From positions 224,658 through 288,657 of the forward strand of contig NZ_CH672405.1 of NCBI RefSeq assembly GCF_000152885.1: DNA of 64,000 nucleotides, given 5' to 3'. Below the pieces are notes generated by a model. The model was not told the DNA's origin, did not search any database, and saw only the letters and a list, made by a program, of their open reading frames with translations. This DNA comes from Idiomarina baltica OS145 (GTDB taxonomy: Bacteria > Pseudomonadota > Gammaproteobacteria > Enterobacterales > Alteromonadaceae). Shown piece after piece: positions 9,053-16,869 of the stretch. Positions within the stretch are counted from its first letter, which is position 1, and every line of letters starts with the position of its first letter. The translations under genes were made by a program, and so were the position numbers.

Positions 9053-10513
9053 TTAGTACTCCGTTGAAGACTCACTGAGTGGATACTGCTTTAAAATTGC
9101 TTGGCGCCTTAGCCGGCCTGTTCCTGTCAGCTGTTGATTGGCGACGGTAAAGGGTTGGGTTAGCACCCTCATGGTTTTGATGCGTGCATAATCGGGAAGC
9201 GTTGCATTTATTGTCTGGATGAAAGCTTCAATGGTTTCATCTGCAGCTTGACTCACAATAAGTGCACGCAGCGGAGACGACTCATCACCACTGACACAAA
9301 CTTGTTCAATCGCGGGGTGAGTTGCTAGCTCGGTTTCAAGCCACTCTGGATCGACATTGCGCCCGTATGGAGTGACAATAATATTCTTTTTGCGGCCATC
9401 GATATATAAATGACCTGACTCGTCAAAATGAGCTAAGTCGCCAGTTGCAAACCAGTCGTCAGTCCGCCCTGACTCCCCTAAATAACCCAACATAAGCGGG
9501 TTTTTAATAAATAACTCACCCTCGTGAATAAGCGTCGAAACATGAGGCAATAGCGTGCCAACTGAGCCCAGTGGTCGTTCCGCTTGAATATTATTCAACG
9601 ATACGACAGACGCACATTCAGATAAGCCATAGCCAACCACTACCGGGAGCCGTAGATCCATCGCACGCTGTTCGAGCGACGATGCTAATCGCGCACCGCC
9701 GACCGCAATAAATTCAAACTGCCGCGCTGGCACCCCCCAATGCTCCACCGCTGCACAAATAACTTCGAGTAGCGCGGGCGGAACAACCAATGTTGAGATT
9801 TGATTATGCACGATGCTCTTCACAAAGCGTTCAGCATCCAGCCCACTGGCGCCCATCAGTCCAAGCTCATGATTTGCCAACAAAATCACCTCAGCACCTA
9901 GCGCGAGTGTGACATAAACACCCGCAATATTTTCTAGCAGTACCGCAAGCGGCATTACCACGAGGTGTGTCGAGTTCAATTGACTCGGTAATCTTTGCAA
10001 TAAGCTGTCAACTACAATTGCAATACCGTCAGCTGAGAGACAAACGCCCTTAGGTTGCCCCGTACTACCTGACGTATACGTTATTTTTTGCGTACCCTTT
10101 GGCAGAGCTGTTGAAGTAGGCGCTTTTGCCAGCTTTAGAACTGAGCAACAGTCGTTCGCTATGGGTTGACCGTGGTTGACCAAGTGCTCGTACAGCGTTG
10201 CGTCAAGATGCGTGCCCACTAACAGCTCTGCTCCGCTATCGAGTAGTACGTTTTGCTGTTGCTGAGCGCTAAAAAATGAGGGAATTGGAATGAGAACCTT
10301 ATTAACCTGTAAACAGGCGAGGTCCCAAATGACCCAATCAAATGAATTCTCAAGCGCTAAGCCAATACGCTGTTCTGAACGCCCTTCTAGCCAACTGGCG
10401 ACACCGGAAACACGCGCCCATAGCGCTCGATGAGTCAACGTATCGGTTGCACTTCGCAAGGCAATTGATGGGCTATGTGCGTGGCGTTTTAAAAGCGTCA
10501 GTAAATCAAGCAT
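9053..10513 (-). CDS. AMP-dependent acyl synthetase/ligase
   Basis: 486 residues, ANL superfamily. Motifs: TYTSGSTGQPKG (phosphate loop), GYGLSECAS, WFATGDLAHFDESG and GRKKNIIVTPYGRNVDPEW, the last typical of long-chain acyl ligases. At the A10 position, where family members have a catalytic Lys in TGK, this protein reads GTGRLRR, so Arg seems to replace the adenylation lysine; that may slow adenylation or shift specificity. Somewhat shorter than FadD (about 560). Overlaps the upstream hemolysin-family gene by 8 bases. Predicted to activate a fatty or other carboxylic acid for transfer by its operon partners. Confidence 0.88.
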   Translation of the reverse strand: MLDLLTLLKRHAHSPSIALRSATDTLTHRALWARVSGVASWLEGRSEQRIGLALENSFDWVIWDLACLQVNKVLIPIPSFFSAQQQQNVLLDSGAELLVGTHLDATLYEHLVNHGQPIANDCCSVLKLAKAPTSTALPKGTQKITYTSGSTGQPKGVCLSADGIAIVVDSLLQRLPSQLNSTHLVVMPLAVLLENIAGVYVTLALGAEVILLANHELGLMGASGLDAERFVKSIVHNQISTLVVPPALLEVICAAVEHWGVPARQFEFIAVGGARLASSLEQRAMDLRLPVVVGYGLSECASVVSLNNIQAERPLGSVGTLLPHVSTLIHEGELFIKNPLMLGYLGESGRTDDWFATGDLAHFDESGHLYIDGRKKNIIVTPYGRNVDPEWLETELATHPAIEQVCVSGDESSPLRALIVSQAADETIEAFIQTINATLPDYARIKTMRVLTQPFTVANQQLTGTGRLRRQAILKQYPLSESSTEY

Positions 10514-11150
10514 GCGCTGTCTCCTGAAAGCTTTGAACCAAGCTTTGTGGTGGTATTGTATCGGCTAATTTATAGCTTGCTGTCCAGCCGGCAAAAACAC
10601 TGGGTTGGTGCGCATAATAGGAACCCCATTCAGCGTTAGCATCCGAGTCCAATTTACTACGTTCAGCCAACGCAAGCTTTTGCAGCTCAATACCGCGACG
10701 CTCTAAAAAGTGCGCCAAACCGCGTGTCGCTGTAAATAAAATTAATGTTCTTTGAACATCGCGCAGCGCGAACACAATGGCTTCGACTAGATAAGGTAAA
10801 TAGCGACGTCCAAGTGTTGCCATCGAACCGATTTCTGCAATTGCATGTCGAGCAGGCACAGGTTTGCCCAGAACCGAATAGTTGCACAATGCTTGGTCCA
10901 TATACTGTTCGGAAAATAAAGTTTTTTGATCGGCAAACTGAACTCCACAGGCTGCAACTAACAGATCATTTTGATAGACGGCTAAAATATTTTCCGGCAA
11001 CTGAGTCAGGCACGCATTAAAACTGAACCAGTAACGCTCGCATATAAAATGCTCGACCTCTAAACGCCGTGGATCGGATGAATGTATCCAAAACGCGGTT
11101 AATTGAGTGTGGTTATCTTGTTTAAGGATATAACCTAGATTTGATGGCAT
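10506..11150 (-). CDS. Thermostable hemolysin family protein (GNAT-like fold)
   Basis: 214 residues. Recognised by the family pattern: RLEVEHFICERYWFSFNA near the start, LVAACGVQFADQ, EIGSMATLGRRYLPYLVEAIVFAL and TATRGLAHFLERRGIELQKL. The family takes its name from a Vibrio heat-stable haemolysin, but the fold resembles N-acyltransferases (including AHL synthases), and there is no signal peptide. Its conserved company of AMP ligase, TenA-like oxidase and SDR fits an acyltransferase in a biosynthetic pathway better than a toxin; that is inference. It is the first gene of a seven-gene operon, preceded by a PmrA-type box. Confidence 0.82.
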   Translation of the reverse strand: MPSNLGYILKQDNHTQLTAFWIHSSDPRRLEVEHFICERYWFSFNACLTQLPENILAVYQNDLLVAACGVQFADQKTLFSEQYMDQALCNYSVLGKPVPARHAIAEIGSMATLGRRYLPYLVEAIVFALRDVQRTLILFTATRGLAHFLERRGIELQKLALAERSKLDSDANAEWGSYYAHQPSVFAGWTASYKLADTIPPQSLVQSFQETAHA

Positions 11151-11212
11151 GAAGCTATCTCCACTGCAATAAGCACGACTGCCTAAACTGAAGATAACTT
11201 TAGAGATGTTTT

Positions 11213-11229
11213 CTTAAATATTTCTTAAG
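11213..11229 (-). promoter_or_regulatory. PmrA/QseB-type box of the hemolysin-TCS operon
   Basis: On the coding (minus) strand the site reads CTTAAG, AAATA, TTTAAG: two half-sites of the YTTAAK class spaced by exactly five bases, the known PmrA/QseB recognition pattern. Ten bases further on comes TAAAGT, a fair -10 element, and the first start codon is at 11150. The operon encodes a matching response regulator, so positive autoregulation is likely. Confidence 0.72.
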
Positions 11230-11294
11230 ATAATTTTTGTGGGAATGATTTCTTTACACTGAAGAAGTTCAGTGAAAAGTTAAATACAACTTGT

Positions 11295-11309
11295 TGCGAA
11301 TGGTTATCA
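11295..11309 (+). promoter_or_regulatory. Candidate Fur box
   Basis: TGCGAATGGTTATCA matches the 7-1-7 Fur model TGATAAT-N-ATTATCA at 11 of 14 arm positions. It lies 44 bases before the start of the small Cys-rich gene and about 145 bases behind the divergent operon start. Iron control of the small gene is the likelier reading. Confidence 0.5.
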
Positions 11310-11352
11310 TTTTTAATAATCTAGGTAATTAAATGCTTAAGGAACTCACCAC

Positions 11353-11535
11353 ATGCAACCTATCGCAACACGAGCGCGACGCGTTAGCGTCTCAATTGAC
11401 CGTGACCAACTTCTCAAGCTCATGCAGTCGCAAGCATTGGTGGCTTGCGACTTAAAAGCATGTGACGAAACAAGCCAAGCCTGTCTAAAACAGTTGGTGC
11501 TTGAGTGCAGTAAACAGACGCTCAACTCAGGTTAA
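11353..11535 (+). CDS. Small Cys-rich protein, unknown function
   Basis: 60 residues beginning MQPIATRARRVSVSID, with a C-terminal half containing four Cys in the pattern CDxxxCD...C...LxC. An AAGGAA element lies upstream at a usable distance. No known domain is recognised and no signal peptide is visible, so it is probably cytoplasmic; the cysteines might bind metal. It follows a candidate Fur box, is divergent from the hemolysin-family operon and its stop overlaps the convergent M14 gene by four bases. Confidence that it is a real gene rests on the RBS, the regulatory site and the lack of another use for this interval. Confidence 0.55.
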   Translation: MQPIATRARRVSVSIDRDQLLKLMQSQALVACDLKACDETSQACLKQLVLECSKQTLNSG

Positions 11536-12455
11536 CGAAGATAATTCAGTGCACCAATAACCGCGGCAACCTGTGCATCAATACACTGGGCTGGCGTTGC
11601 ATTCTCACTATCAGGATACACTTCTGTTGTTGTCGCATACATTGCCTGACTGAGTCCCATACACAACCCTAGATCATAGGCGGGATAGCTGATAACGCCC
11701 GGTATATCAATGTCTGTACCAATCAGACGATTATCTTCATCGGCCGGCGCAATATGAGTGATCTTAGCCACCTCTGCAAGCACGGCTTGTTGAAATTCAA
11801 GCTGTTTATTCTCCGAATTAGTCACTAAATAAAAGCCATCAGGAATATTCCAATTAGTGTTGATTTCGCCGTCACGCGCAGCTTTAGCCGGCCTGAACTC
11901 GGAATTATCAGTATCAGTCGTTTCATGTAAATCAACGTGTGCGAGCAAGTCGACTCCGAGCGTTTCTATCAATTGCAACACCAGAGCCGACTCTTGGGCT
12001 GGACTCTCCGAATAAAACGAACGATTCGGATCAATCGCATCCGGATTCCAACGATTGATAGTTTCATAGCCCCAAGGGCTAATACATGGCGTTACAATAA
12101 AATTAAAAATCGCTTCATAAGACTGCATCTGCTCATCAATGAACTTTAGCGCGCCATGTACACCACTCGTTTCATAACCATGCACTCCGCCAGTAATTAG
12201 CACCGTGGGTTTGTCATCGTCCCATTCCGCAGTCAGAACCGCATAGAGCGGGTAGTGTTGATTCGCGTAGTTCAACTGACCATATTCACGCACGTCAAAA
12301 CGCGCCTTAAAACGCTCTATTTGACTCAATACATCAGTTTGATATGACCGTTGCACGCGTTGTTGCTCGAACCACTGCTTTTTCTCTGACGCTCCCCAGG
12401 GCTGCCCGGGAACACCAATTGGATATTGCTGTTGTTGCAAAATACTGACTCCCAA
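11532..12455 (-). CDS. M14-family zinc deacylase/carboxypeptidase (AstE/AspA-like)
   Basis: 307 residues. GGVHGYETSG supplies the first zinc His and Glu, HVDLHET the third ligand, and DPNRSFYS the substrate-binding Asn-Arg pair of the succinylglutamate desuccinylase/aspartoacylase group. No signal peptide, so cytoplasmic. The family removes acyl or peptide groups from amino acids by zinc-dependent hydrolysis; the precise substrate is not clear. It stands alone, convergent with the small Cys-rich gene. Confidence 0.85.
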   Translation of the reverse strand: MGVSILQQQQYPIGVPGQPWGASEKKQWFEQQRVQRSYQTDVLSQIERFKARFDVREYGQLNYANQHYPLYAVLTAEWDDDKPTVLITGGVHGYETSGVHGALKFIDEQMQSYEAIFNFIVTPCISPWGYETINRWNPDAIDPNRSFYSESPAQESALVLQLIETLGVDLLAHVDLHETTDTDNSEFRPAKAARDGEINTNWNIPDGFYLVTNSENKQLEFQQAVLAEVAKITHIAPADEDNRLIGTDIDIPGVISYPAYDLGLCMGLSQAMYATTTEVYPDSENATPAQCIDAQVAAVIGALNYLR

Positions 12456-12584
12456 CAGTTATTGATTAAGACGACTATGCTATCACAGCGAGATGATCAA
12501 ATTCGATTAATCAACACGAACAATAGCAACCAACGAGGAAAAGCTTTAACATAGGCGTCCATTTTTTCTTGCTGTAAAAATTCC

Positions 12585-13766
12585 ATGAGTTATTCACGAT
12601 CGCAAGTCGCTATCGCCATTTTTGCCATGGCAATAGGCACATTTTCTATCGGCATTGGCGAATTTGTCATGATGGGTTTGTTGCCAGATGTCGGCGCTGA
12701 CTTCAGTACATCGGCACAACAAACCGGACACCTGATCAGTTTGTACGCGTTCGGCGTGGTTATTGGAGCACCGCTCATCACATTGTTAGGTGCTAGAGCG
12801 CCTCGAAAGCCACTGATCATTACCCTAATGCTCATTTACTCAGCGAGTAATTTGCTGAGTGCTCGTGCAGAAAGCTTCGCGGAACTGCAACTGTTTCGCT
12901 TTATTAGCGGACTGCCCCACGGTGCTTATGGCGGGATCGTATGTCTGCTCGCCGCCGGACTCGTGAAAAAGTCGCAACGCGGCATGGCTGTGACCATGGT
13001 CATGATGGGACTGACCGTTGCTATCTTAGTTGGGAACCCGCTTGCAACGTGGTTTGGTCAATTACTTGATTGGCGCACCGTTTACATGGGGGTCGGCCTC
13101 GTCGCGTTAACAGCAGCGCTGCTTATCGTCGCTTGTGTCCCTACCCCAAAACAAGCAACATCAACGCGGGTTAGAACAGAACTTCAAGCATTGAAAAACA
13201 GCCAAGTTTTACTCACCCTTGCTATTGGAAGCGTTGGATTTGGCGGCATGTTTGCCGTGCTTAGCTATTTGTCGCCGACTTTATTAGAGGCAACCCAAGT
13301 TCATAAGTATTGGATTCCCATTGCACTACTCATATATGGTCTTGGATCATTTACCGGCAGTATTATCGGTGGAAAACTCACCGACATGAATATGAAGTGG
13401 GCTATCGCAGGTTCACTCGGTTGGGCAATTATCGTGCTTGCCATTTTCCCATTCAGTATCTATTCCCTATACACCATTCTGCCCATGGCATTTTGCTTAG
13501 GTACGACAGCTATGTTGGTGCCAGCACTGCAAGTCAGATTAATGGACGTGGCCGGTGAGTCACAAACACTTGCGGCATCTCTCAATCATGCCGCATTTAA
13601 TATCGCCAACGGCTTGGGGGCTTTTCTAGGAGGTTTGTCGTTAAACTCTGCGTTAACTTGGCAAGCAACAGGTTGGGTCGGCTGTTTGCTGGCAATCTCT
13701 GGACTTTTTGTATTTATCATCACTAAGCATCATAGCCGAAAAAGCGCTATTCATATAAGTTTGTAG
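12585..13766 (+). CDS. MFS transporter, DHA1/AraJ-like efflux permease
   Basis: 393 residues with about twelve hydrophobic helices. The start FSIGIGEFVMMGLLPDVGADF and the loop LLGARAPRKPLI (motif A region) place it with the AraJ/SotB sugar or drug efflux group of the major facilitator superfamily. Proton-driven export of an unidentified small molecule is expected. The mntP gene starts five bases after its stop, so the two form an operon. No manganese riboswitch of the yybP-ykoY kind is recognisable in the 129-base leader. Confidence 0.88.
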   Translation: MSYSRSQVAIAIFAMAIGTFSIGIGEFVMMGLLPDVGADFSTSAQQTGHLISLYAFGVVIGAPLITLLGARAPRKPLIITLMLIYSASNLLSARAESFAELQLFRFISGLPHGAYGGIVCLLAAGLVKKSQRGMAVTMVMMGLTVAILVGNPLATWFGQLLDWRTVYMGVGLVALTAALLIVACVPTPKQATSTRVRTELQALKNSQVLLTLAIGSVGFGGMFAVLSYLSPTLLEATQVHKYWIPIALLIYGLGSFTGSIIGGKLTDMNMKWAIAGSLGWAIIVLAIFPFSIYSLYTILPMAFCLGTTAMLVPALQVRLMDVAGESQTLAASLNHAAFNIANGLGAFLGGLSLNSALTWQATGWVGCLLAISGLFVFIITKHHSRKSAIHISL

Positions 13767-13771
13767 GCACT

Positions 13772-14347
13772 ATGAGTATATTATCAATGTTTTTAATTGG
13801 GTTAGCGATGTCGACCGACGCCTTTGCTGCGGCGATCGGTAAAGGCATTGCGATGCGCAAACCGACAGTCAAGCAAGCATTGAAAATTGGTATTTTATTT
13901 GGTGTCGTGGAAGCCATTACACCGATGTTAGGTTGGCTATTAGGTAAAGCGGCAGCTCAAATAATATCAGAGTACGATCATTGGGTCGCATTAGTATTAC
14001 TCAGCCTGCTAGGTCTTCATATGATAAAAGAGGGTTTATCATCAGACGATGACCAAGACAGCGAAGTTGATCCAACTCAGCAGCCATTCATAAAACTATT
14101 TTTGACCAGCATCGCCACGTCTATTGATGCGATGGCCGTCGGCGTAGGTATGGCGTTTCTTGATGTCAACATACTCCTAGTCGCCGTTATTATTGGTTGT
14201 TCAACTTTTGCCGCCGTTACTGTAGGCGTCATCATCGGTCGCTATGCCGGTCATGTTATAGGTCGCTACGCCGAGGTTGTGGGTGGCGTAGTACTGATTG
14301 GTGTCGGCGTAGGCATTGCAGCAGAGCATGTCGGGCTACTTCAGTAA
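13772..14347 (+). CDS. mntP: Manganese efflux pump MntP
   Basis: 191 residues, six predicted helices made of two related halves, each with the family Asp motif: LAMSTDAFAAAIGKG near the start and TSIATSIDAMAVGVGMAFL in the middle. E. coli MntP (YebN) is about 188 residues. It exports Mn(II) from the cytoplasm. Coupled to the MFS gene upstream, which may therefore respond to the same signal. Confidence 0.93.
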   Translation: MSILSMFLIGLAMSTDAFAAAIGKGIAMRKPTVKQALKIGILFGVVEAITPMLGWLLGKAAAQIISEYDHWVALVLLSLLGLHMIKEGLSSDDDQDSEVDPTQQPFIKLFLTSIATSIDAMAVGVGMAFLDVNILLVAVIIGCSTFAAVTVGVIIGRYAGHVIGRYAEVVGGVVLIGVGVGIAAEHVGLLQ

Positions 14348-14359
14348 CCCGACCGAGGC

Positions 14360-14485
14360 TCATGCATTCTTAGCCTTTATGTAAAAATAGATCGCATAAA
14401 AAACGCATAAACCAATAACAATCGCGAGCCCTGTAAATGAGAAAAAAATCACTGGGTCTTTAAAAAATTGCTGCCAAATACTCAT
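14360..14485 (-). CDS. Small single-span membrane protein, DUF3149-like
   Basis: 41 residues, MSIWQQFFKDPVIFFSFTGL followed by a hydrophobic helix and ending YIKAKNA. GGAG lies upstream of the ATG at 14485 with about six bases between. The short amphipathic start with a DP motif, one membrane helix and a lysine-rich tail match the DUF3149 type of small gammaproteobacterial proteins. It lies alone between mntP (convergent) and the DUF2238 gene (divergent). Function is not known. Confidence 0.7.
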   Translation of the reverse strand: MSIWQQFFKDPVIFFSFTGLAIVIGLCVFYAIYFYIKAKNA

Positions 14486-14630
14486 AGCTATCTCCACTCA
14501 AATTATCTATTTATCAGTTTAATCAGTCCCCTCTTCTAACCCTTTGACTTAAATCATAAAAACTTTAACTTGAAAGACGAGGAAAATGAGTTGACTATGG
14601 CGCGATAGATTTAAAGCGGAGACAGTTAAA

Positions 14631-15248
14631 ATGCACAAACTCGTGTGGGTACTCATATTTACTAGCTGCTTAGTTTGGTCGGCATACCATCCCAAAGATC
14701 CATTGACCTGGTGGCTAGAAGTATTACCTGCACTAGTCGGCGCTCTTCTGATGGCTATCACATATCGACGCTTTACATTTACACGTTTGGTGTATGGTTT
14801 AGCTTTGATTCATTGCATCATTCTTATGGTCGGCGGACATTACACCTATGCCGAAGTGCCTTTCTTCGACACCCTGGGAAGTTACTTTGATTGGCAACGC
14901 AATAATTACGATAAGTTAGGTCACTTTGCACAAGGTTTTGTGCCCGCGATGGTTGTGCGCGAAATAGTGGTTCGCAATCATCTTATTTTTGGAAGGCTTT
15001 GGCAGTTTATATTTGTTACTTCTTTTTGCCTCGCGTTTAGCGCCTTTTATGAATTGATTGAGTGGTGGGTTGCTGTGGCCACCGGCGAAGGTGCCGAGGC
15101 CTTCTTAGGCACACAAGGTTACGCTTGGGATACACAGTCAGATATGGCATTTGCTTTAATTGGCGCCGTTACCGCTTTGTTGTTACTCTCGGGTATACAT
15201 AACCGACAAATCGAACAGAAGCGTTCACTGTATGGCAGAACACAATAA
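14631..15248 (+). CDS. DUF2238 (YjdF-like) inner-membrane protein
   Basis: 205 residues with about six hydrophobic segments. The conserved block YDKLGHFAQGFVPAMVVREI and the downstream FYELIEWWVAVATGEGAEAFL...GYAWDTQSDM identify the DUF2238/YjdF family. The His, Asp and Glu residues in these membrane-edge motifs could bind metal or catalyse a reaction, but the function is unknown. Its end overlaps the start of the small glycine-rich gene by 17 bases. Confidence 0.85.
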   Translation: MHKLVWVLIFTSCLVWSAYHPKDPLTWWLEVLPALVGALLMAITYRRFTFTRLVYGLALIHCIILMVGGHYTYAEVPFFDTLGSYFDWQRNNYDKLGHFAQGFVPAMVVREIVVRNHLIFGRLWQFIFVTSFCLAFSAFYELIEWWVAVATGEGAEAFLGTQGYAWDTQSDMAFALIGAVTALLLLSGIHNRQIEQKRSLYGRTQ

Positions 15249-15426
15249 AACGAAAGGCAACAGCAACCTCGGTGTCAGCATGGGCATCGGCGTTGCGCTG
15301 GGAACGGCCATTGGCGTTGCTATGGGTCAAGTGGCTATGGGGGTCGCGTTAGGCGTCGCTTTCGGCGCCGCCTACGGCTTTGCAACTAAAAAGAAACCTG
15401 AAGCGGATAACGATCAATCAGACTAA
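15232..15426 (+). CDS. Small glycine-zipper protein
   Basis: 64 residues. After a polar start (MAEHNKTKGNSN) comes a run of GxxxG-like repeats (GVSMGIGVALGTAIGVAMGQ in part), then a charged tail KKKPEADNDQ. Such glycine-zipper helices insert into or pack in membranes. The ATG at 15232 overlaps the DUF2238 gene, suggesting coupled translation, and the stop overlaps the convergent mscS gene by four bases. Function unknown. Confidence 0.65.
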   Translation: MAEHNKTKGNSNLGVSMGIGVALGTAIGVAMGQVAMGVALGVAFGAAYGFATKKKPEADNDQSD

Positions 15427-16298
15427 ACTCGCGGTAAATAGTCACCCAAATAATCGTCGTCAGCGAATAACTCGGCAAGAATGGCTTGCTCGGTTTGATT
15501 TCTATCGTGCTCCTTGGTGGGCAGCCGCACAATTAAATGCAATTCTTCCGCACACTGCAACTGAATGGTCACGCGCGGCTCAACCACAGGTTGCTCGAGT
15601 CCAGTGCGATAACTCAGTCGGGCAAAGTGTCGCTTCGCTTGCTCAAGGTACGGCTCGCTATGTTTTTGAGCCAACTCAAGCAACTTCTGTTTAGCAGGCC
15701 GCCATTCATGCTGACGTAAAAAGGGTACGCTGAAGGTATGTAGTACAAAGTCCTGCGAATAACTCTCATTGATCACCGCTTCACTCGCAAAGAGAGAGTT
15801 AGGCAGTACCACCATTCGACCGCTACGCTGCTGCATCGAGCGACCTGGACCTACTTCTAAAATTGTGGTGGTCAGTAAATTCTGGTCAATGACATCACCG
15901 CGAAATTCTTTAACTTGAATTCTATCACCGATATTAAACGATCTCGCTCCGCCTTTTATGAGCGCGCCCGAGACACACAGAATAAGTTCTTTAGTCGCAA
16001 TCACCAACGCCACGGCAATGGCAACCATTGATAACGCGAACGTGCGTAATTCATGGCCCCAAATGACGACTAAGCCCAAGACCAATACGATTAACAAAAT
16101 GTTGCGTAATTGAATCAGCCACCGTCTGCGCATCTCGCTCGACTGAATATTGCGCCGAATAAAGCGACGCAATAAAAAACGACTTACCGCTACAACCAAA
16201 ATCAATAAGAGCGTACTCACTGTCAAACGAATCAGCGATTCGGAGTTTTTGAGTTCTTCCAAAAATGCATTAAACGCTGACTGCAACACATCTGACAT
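15423..16298 (-). CDS. MscS-family mechanosensitive channel
   Basis: 291 residues from the ATG at 16298; a TTG four codons upstream is in frame, but GGGAG lies six bases before this ATG. Three hydrophobic helices near the N-terminus are followed by the MscS beta domain, with FNIGDRIQVKEFRGDVIDQ and VVLPNSLFASEAVINES as the family signature. The pore helix equivalent is around VIATKELILCVSGALIKGGARS. Predicted to release solutes on osmotic downshock. Confidence 0.88.
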   Translation of the reverse strand: MSDVLQSAFNAFLEELKNSESLIRLTVSTLLLILVVAVSRFLLRRFIRRNIQSSEMRRRWLIQLRNILLIVLVLGLVVIWGHELRTFALSMVAIAVALVIATKELILCVSGALIKGGARSFNIGDRIQVKEFRGDVIDQNLLTTTILEVGPGRSMQQRSGRMVVLPNSLFASEAVINESYSQDFVLHTFSVPFLRQHEWRPAKQKLLELAQKHSEPYLEQAKRHFARLSYRTGLEQPVVEPRVTIQLQCAEELHLIVRLPTKEHDRNQTEQAILAELFADDDYLGDYLPRV

Positions 16299-16431
16299 AA
16301 AAACTCCCAATGATTTCGAAAATAACGTTCAAATATTATGATCGTTTATTGCAAAACTCGTGTAAATAGTCTGTGACGACATTTATTTTCTACTATATTA
16401 GAAATCGTTCTACTTAAACAGGAGGTGTTTT

Positions 16432-16824
16432 ATGGCATCAGTAAAAACTTTATCGTTAGTTAGTTTGATGGCATTGGCAAGCTTAAGTCTTGCTGCGTGT
16501 TCACAAGATTCAGCGGAAGACAAAACCGAGCAAGCAATGGAGTCTGCTAAAGAAACCGCGGATAAAATGGGCGATGCTGCAGAAGAAAAGATGGAAGAGG
16601 CAGGCGAGTATCTCTCGGATTCTGCTATCACTGCAAAAGTTAAAACAGCTCTGTTCGATAACGGCGGCTTAGATAGCTCAAAAATCAGTGTCGAAACGCG
16701 CAACAAAACTGTTTATTTAAGCGGTACTGTAGCGACTGAAAATGACGCGGAAACAGCTGGCCAGTTAGCTGAAGGTGTCGAAGGTGTTGAAGACGTCGAA
16801 AATGATATTGTAGTAGGCAACTAA
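16432..16824 (+). CDS. BON-domain lipoprotein (OsmY-like)
   Basis: 130 residues. Signal peptide with lipobox LAAC, then an acidic helical linker rich in Ala, Lys and Glu, then one BON domain (about 60-128): ITAKVKTALFDNGGLDSSKI, VYLSGTVATENDAETA and GVEDVENDIVV. BON domains bind lipid or peptidoglycan surfaces and are common in osmotic-shock proteins. AGGAGG lies just upstream, an unusually strong RBS for this window, suggesting high expression. An intrinsic terminator follows directly. Confidence 0.88.
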   Translation: MASVKTLSLVSLMALASLSLAACSQDSAEDKTEQAMESAKETADKMGDAAEEKMEEAGEYLSDSAITAKVKTALFDNGGLDSSKISVETRNKTVYLSGTVATENDAETAGQLAEGVEGVEDVENDIVVGN

Positions 16825-16841
16825 GTTTTTGTTGCTTGAAC

Positions 16842-16869
16842 CACGAGCCCGTTTAAATACGGGCTCGTG
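16842..16869. terminator. Bidirectional hairpin between BON and methyltransferase genes
   Basis: Perfect 11-base arms CACGAGCCCGT / ACGGGCTCGTG around a six-base loop. It lies just past the BON gene and overlaps the stop region of the convergent methyltransferase gene, serving both. The T-tract is weak. Confidence 0.65.

Noticed and set aside
10506-11150. Calling the thermostable-hemolysin gene a toxin
   Set aside because: It has no signal peptide or membrane-lytic features, its fold family is acyltransferase-like and all its neighbours are metabolic enzymes; the family name is historical.
12456-14347. A yybP-ykoY manganese riboswitch for mntP
   Set aside because: mntP starts five bases after the MFS gene, and the 129-base leader before the MFS gene shows neither the conserved loops nor a terminator expected of that riboswitch.
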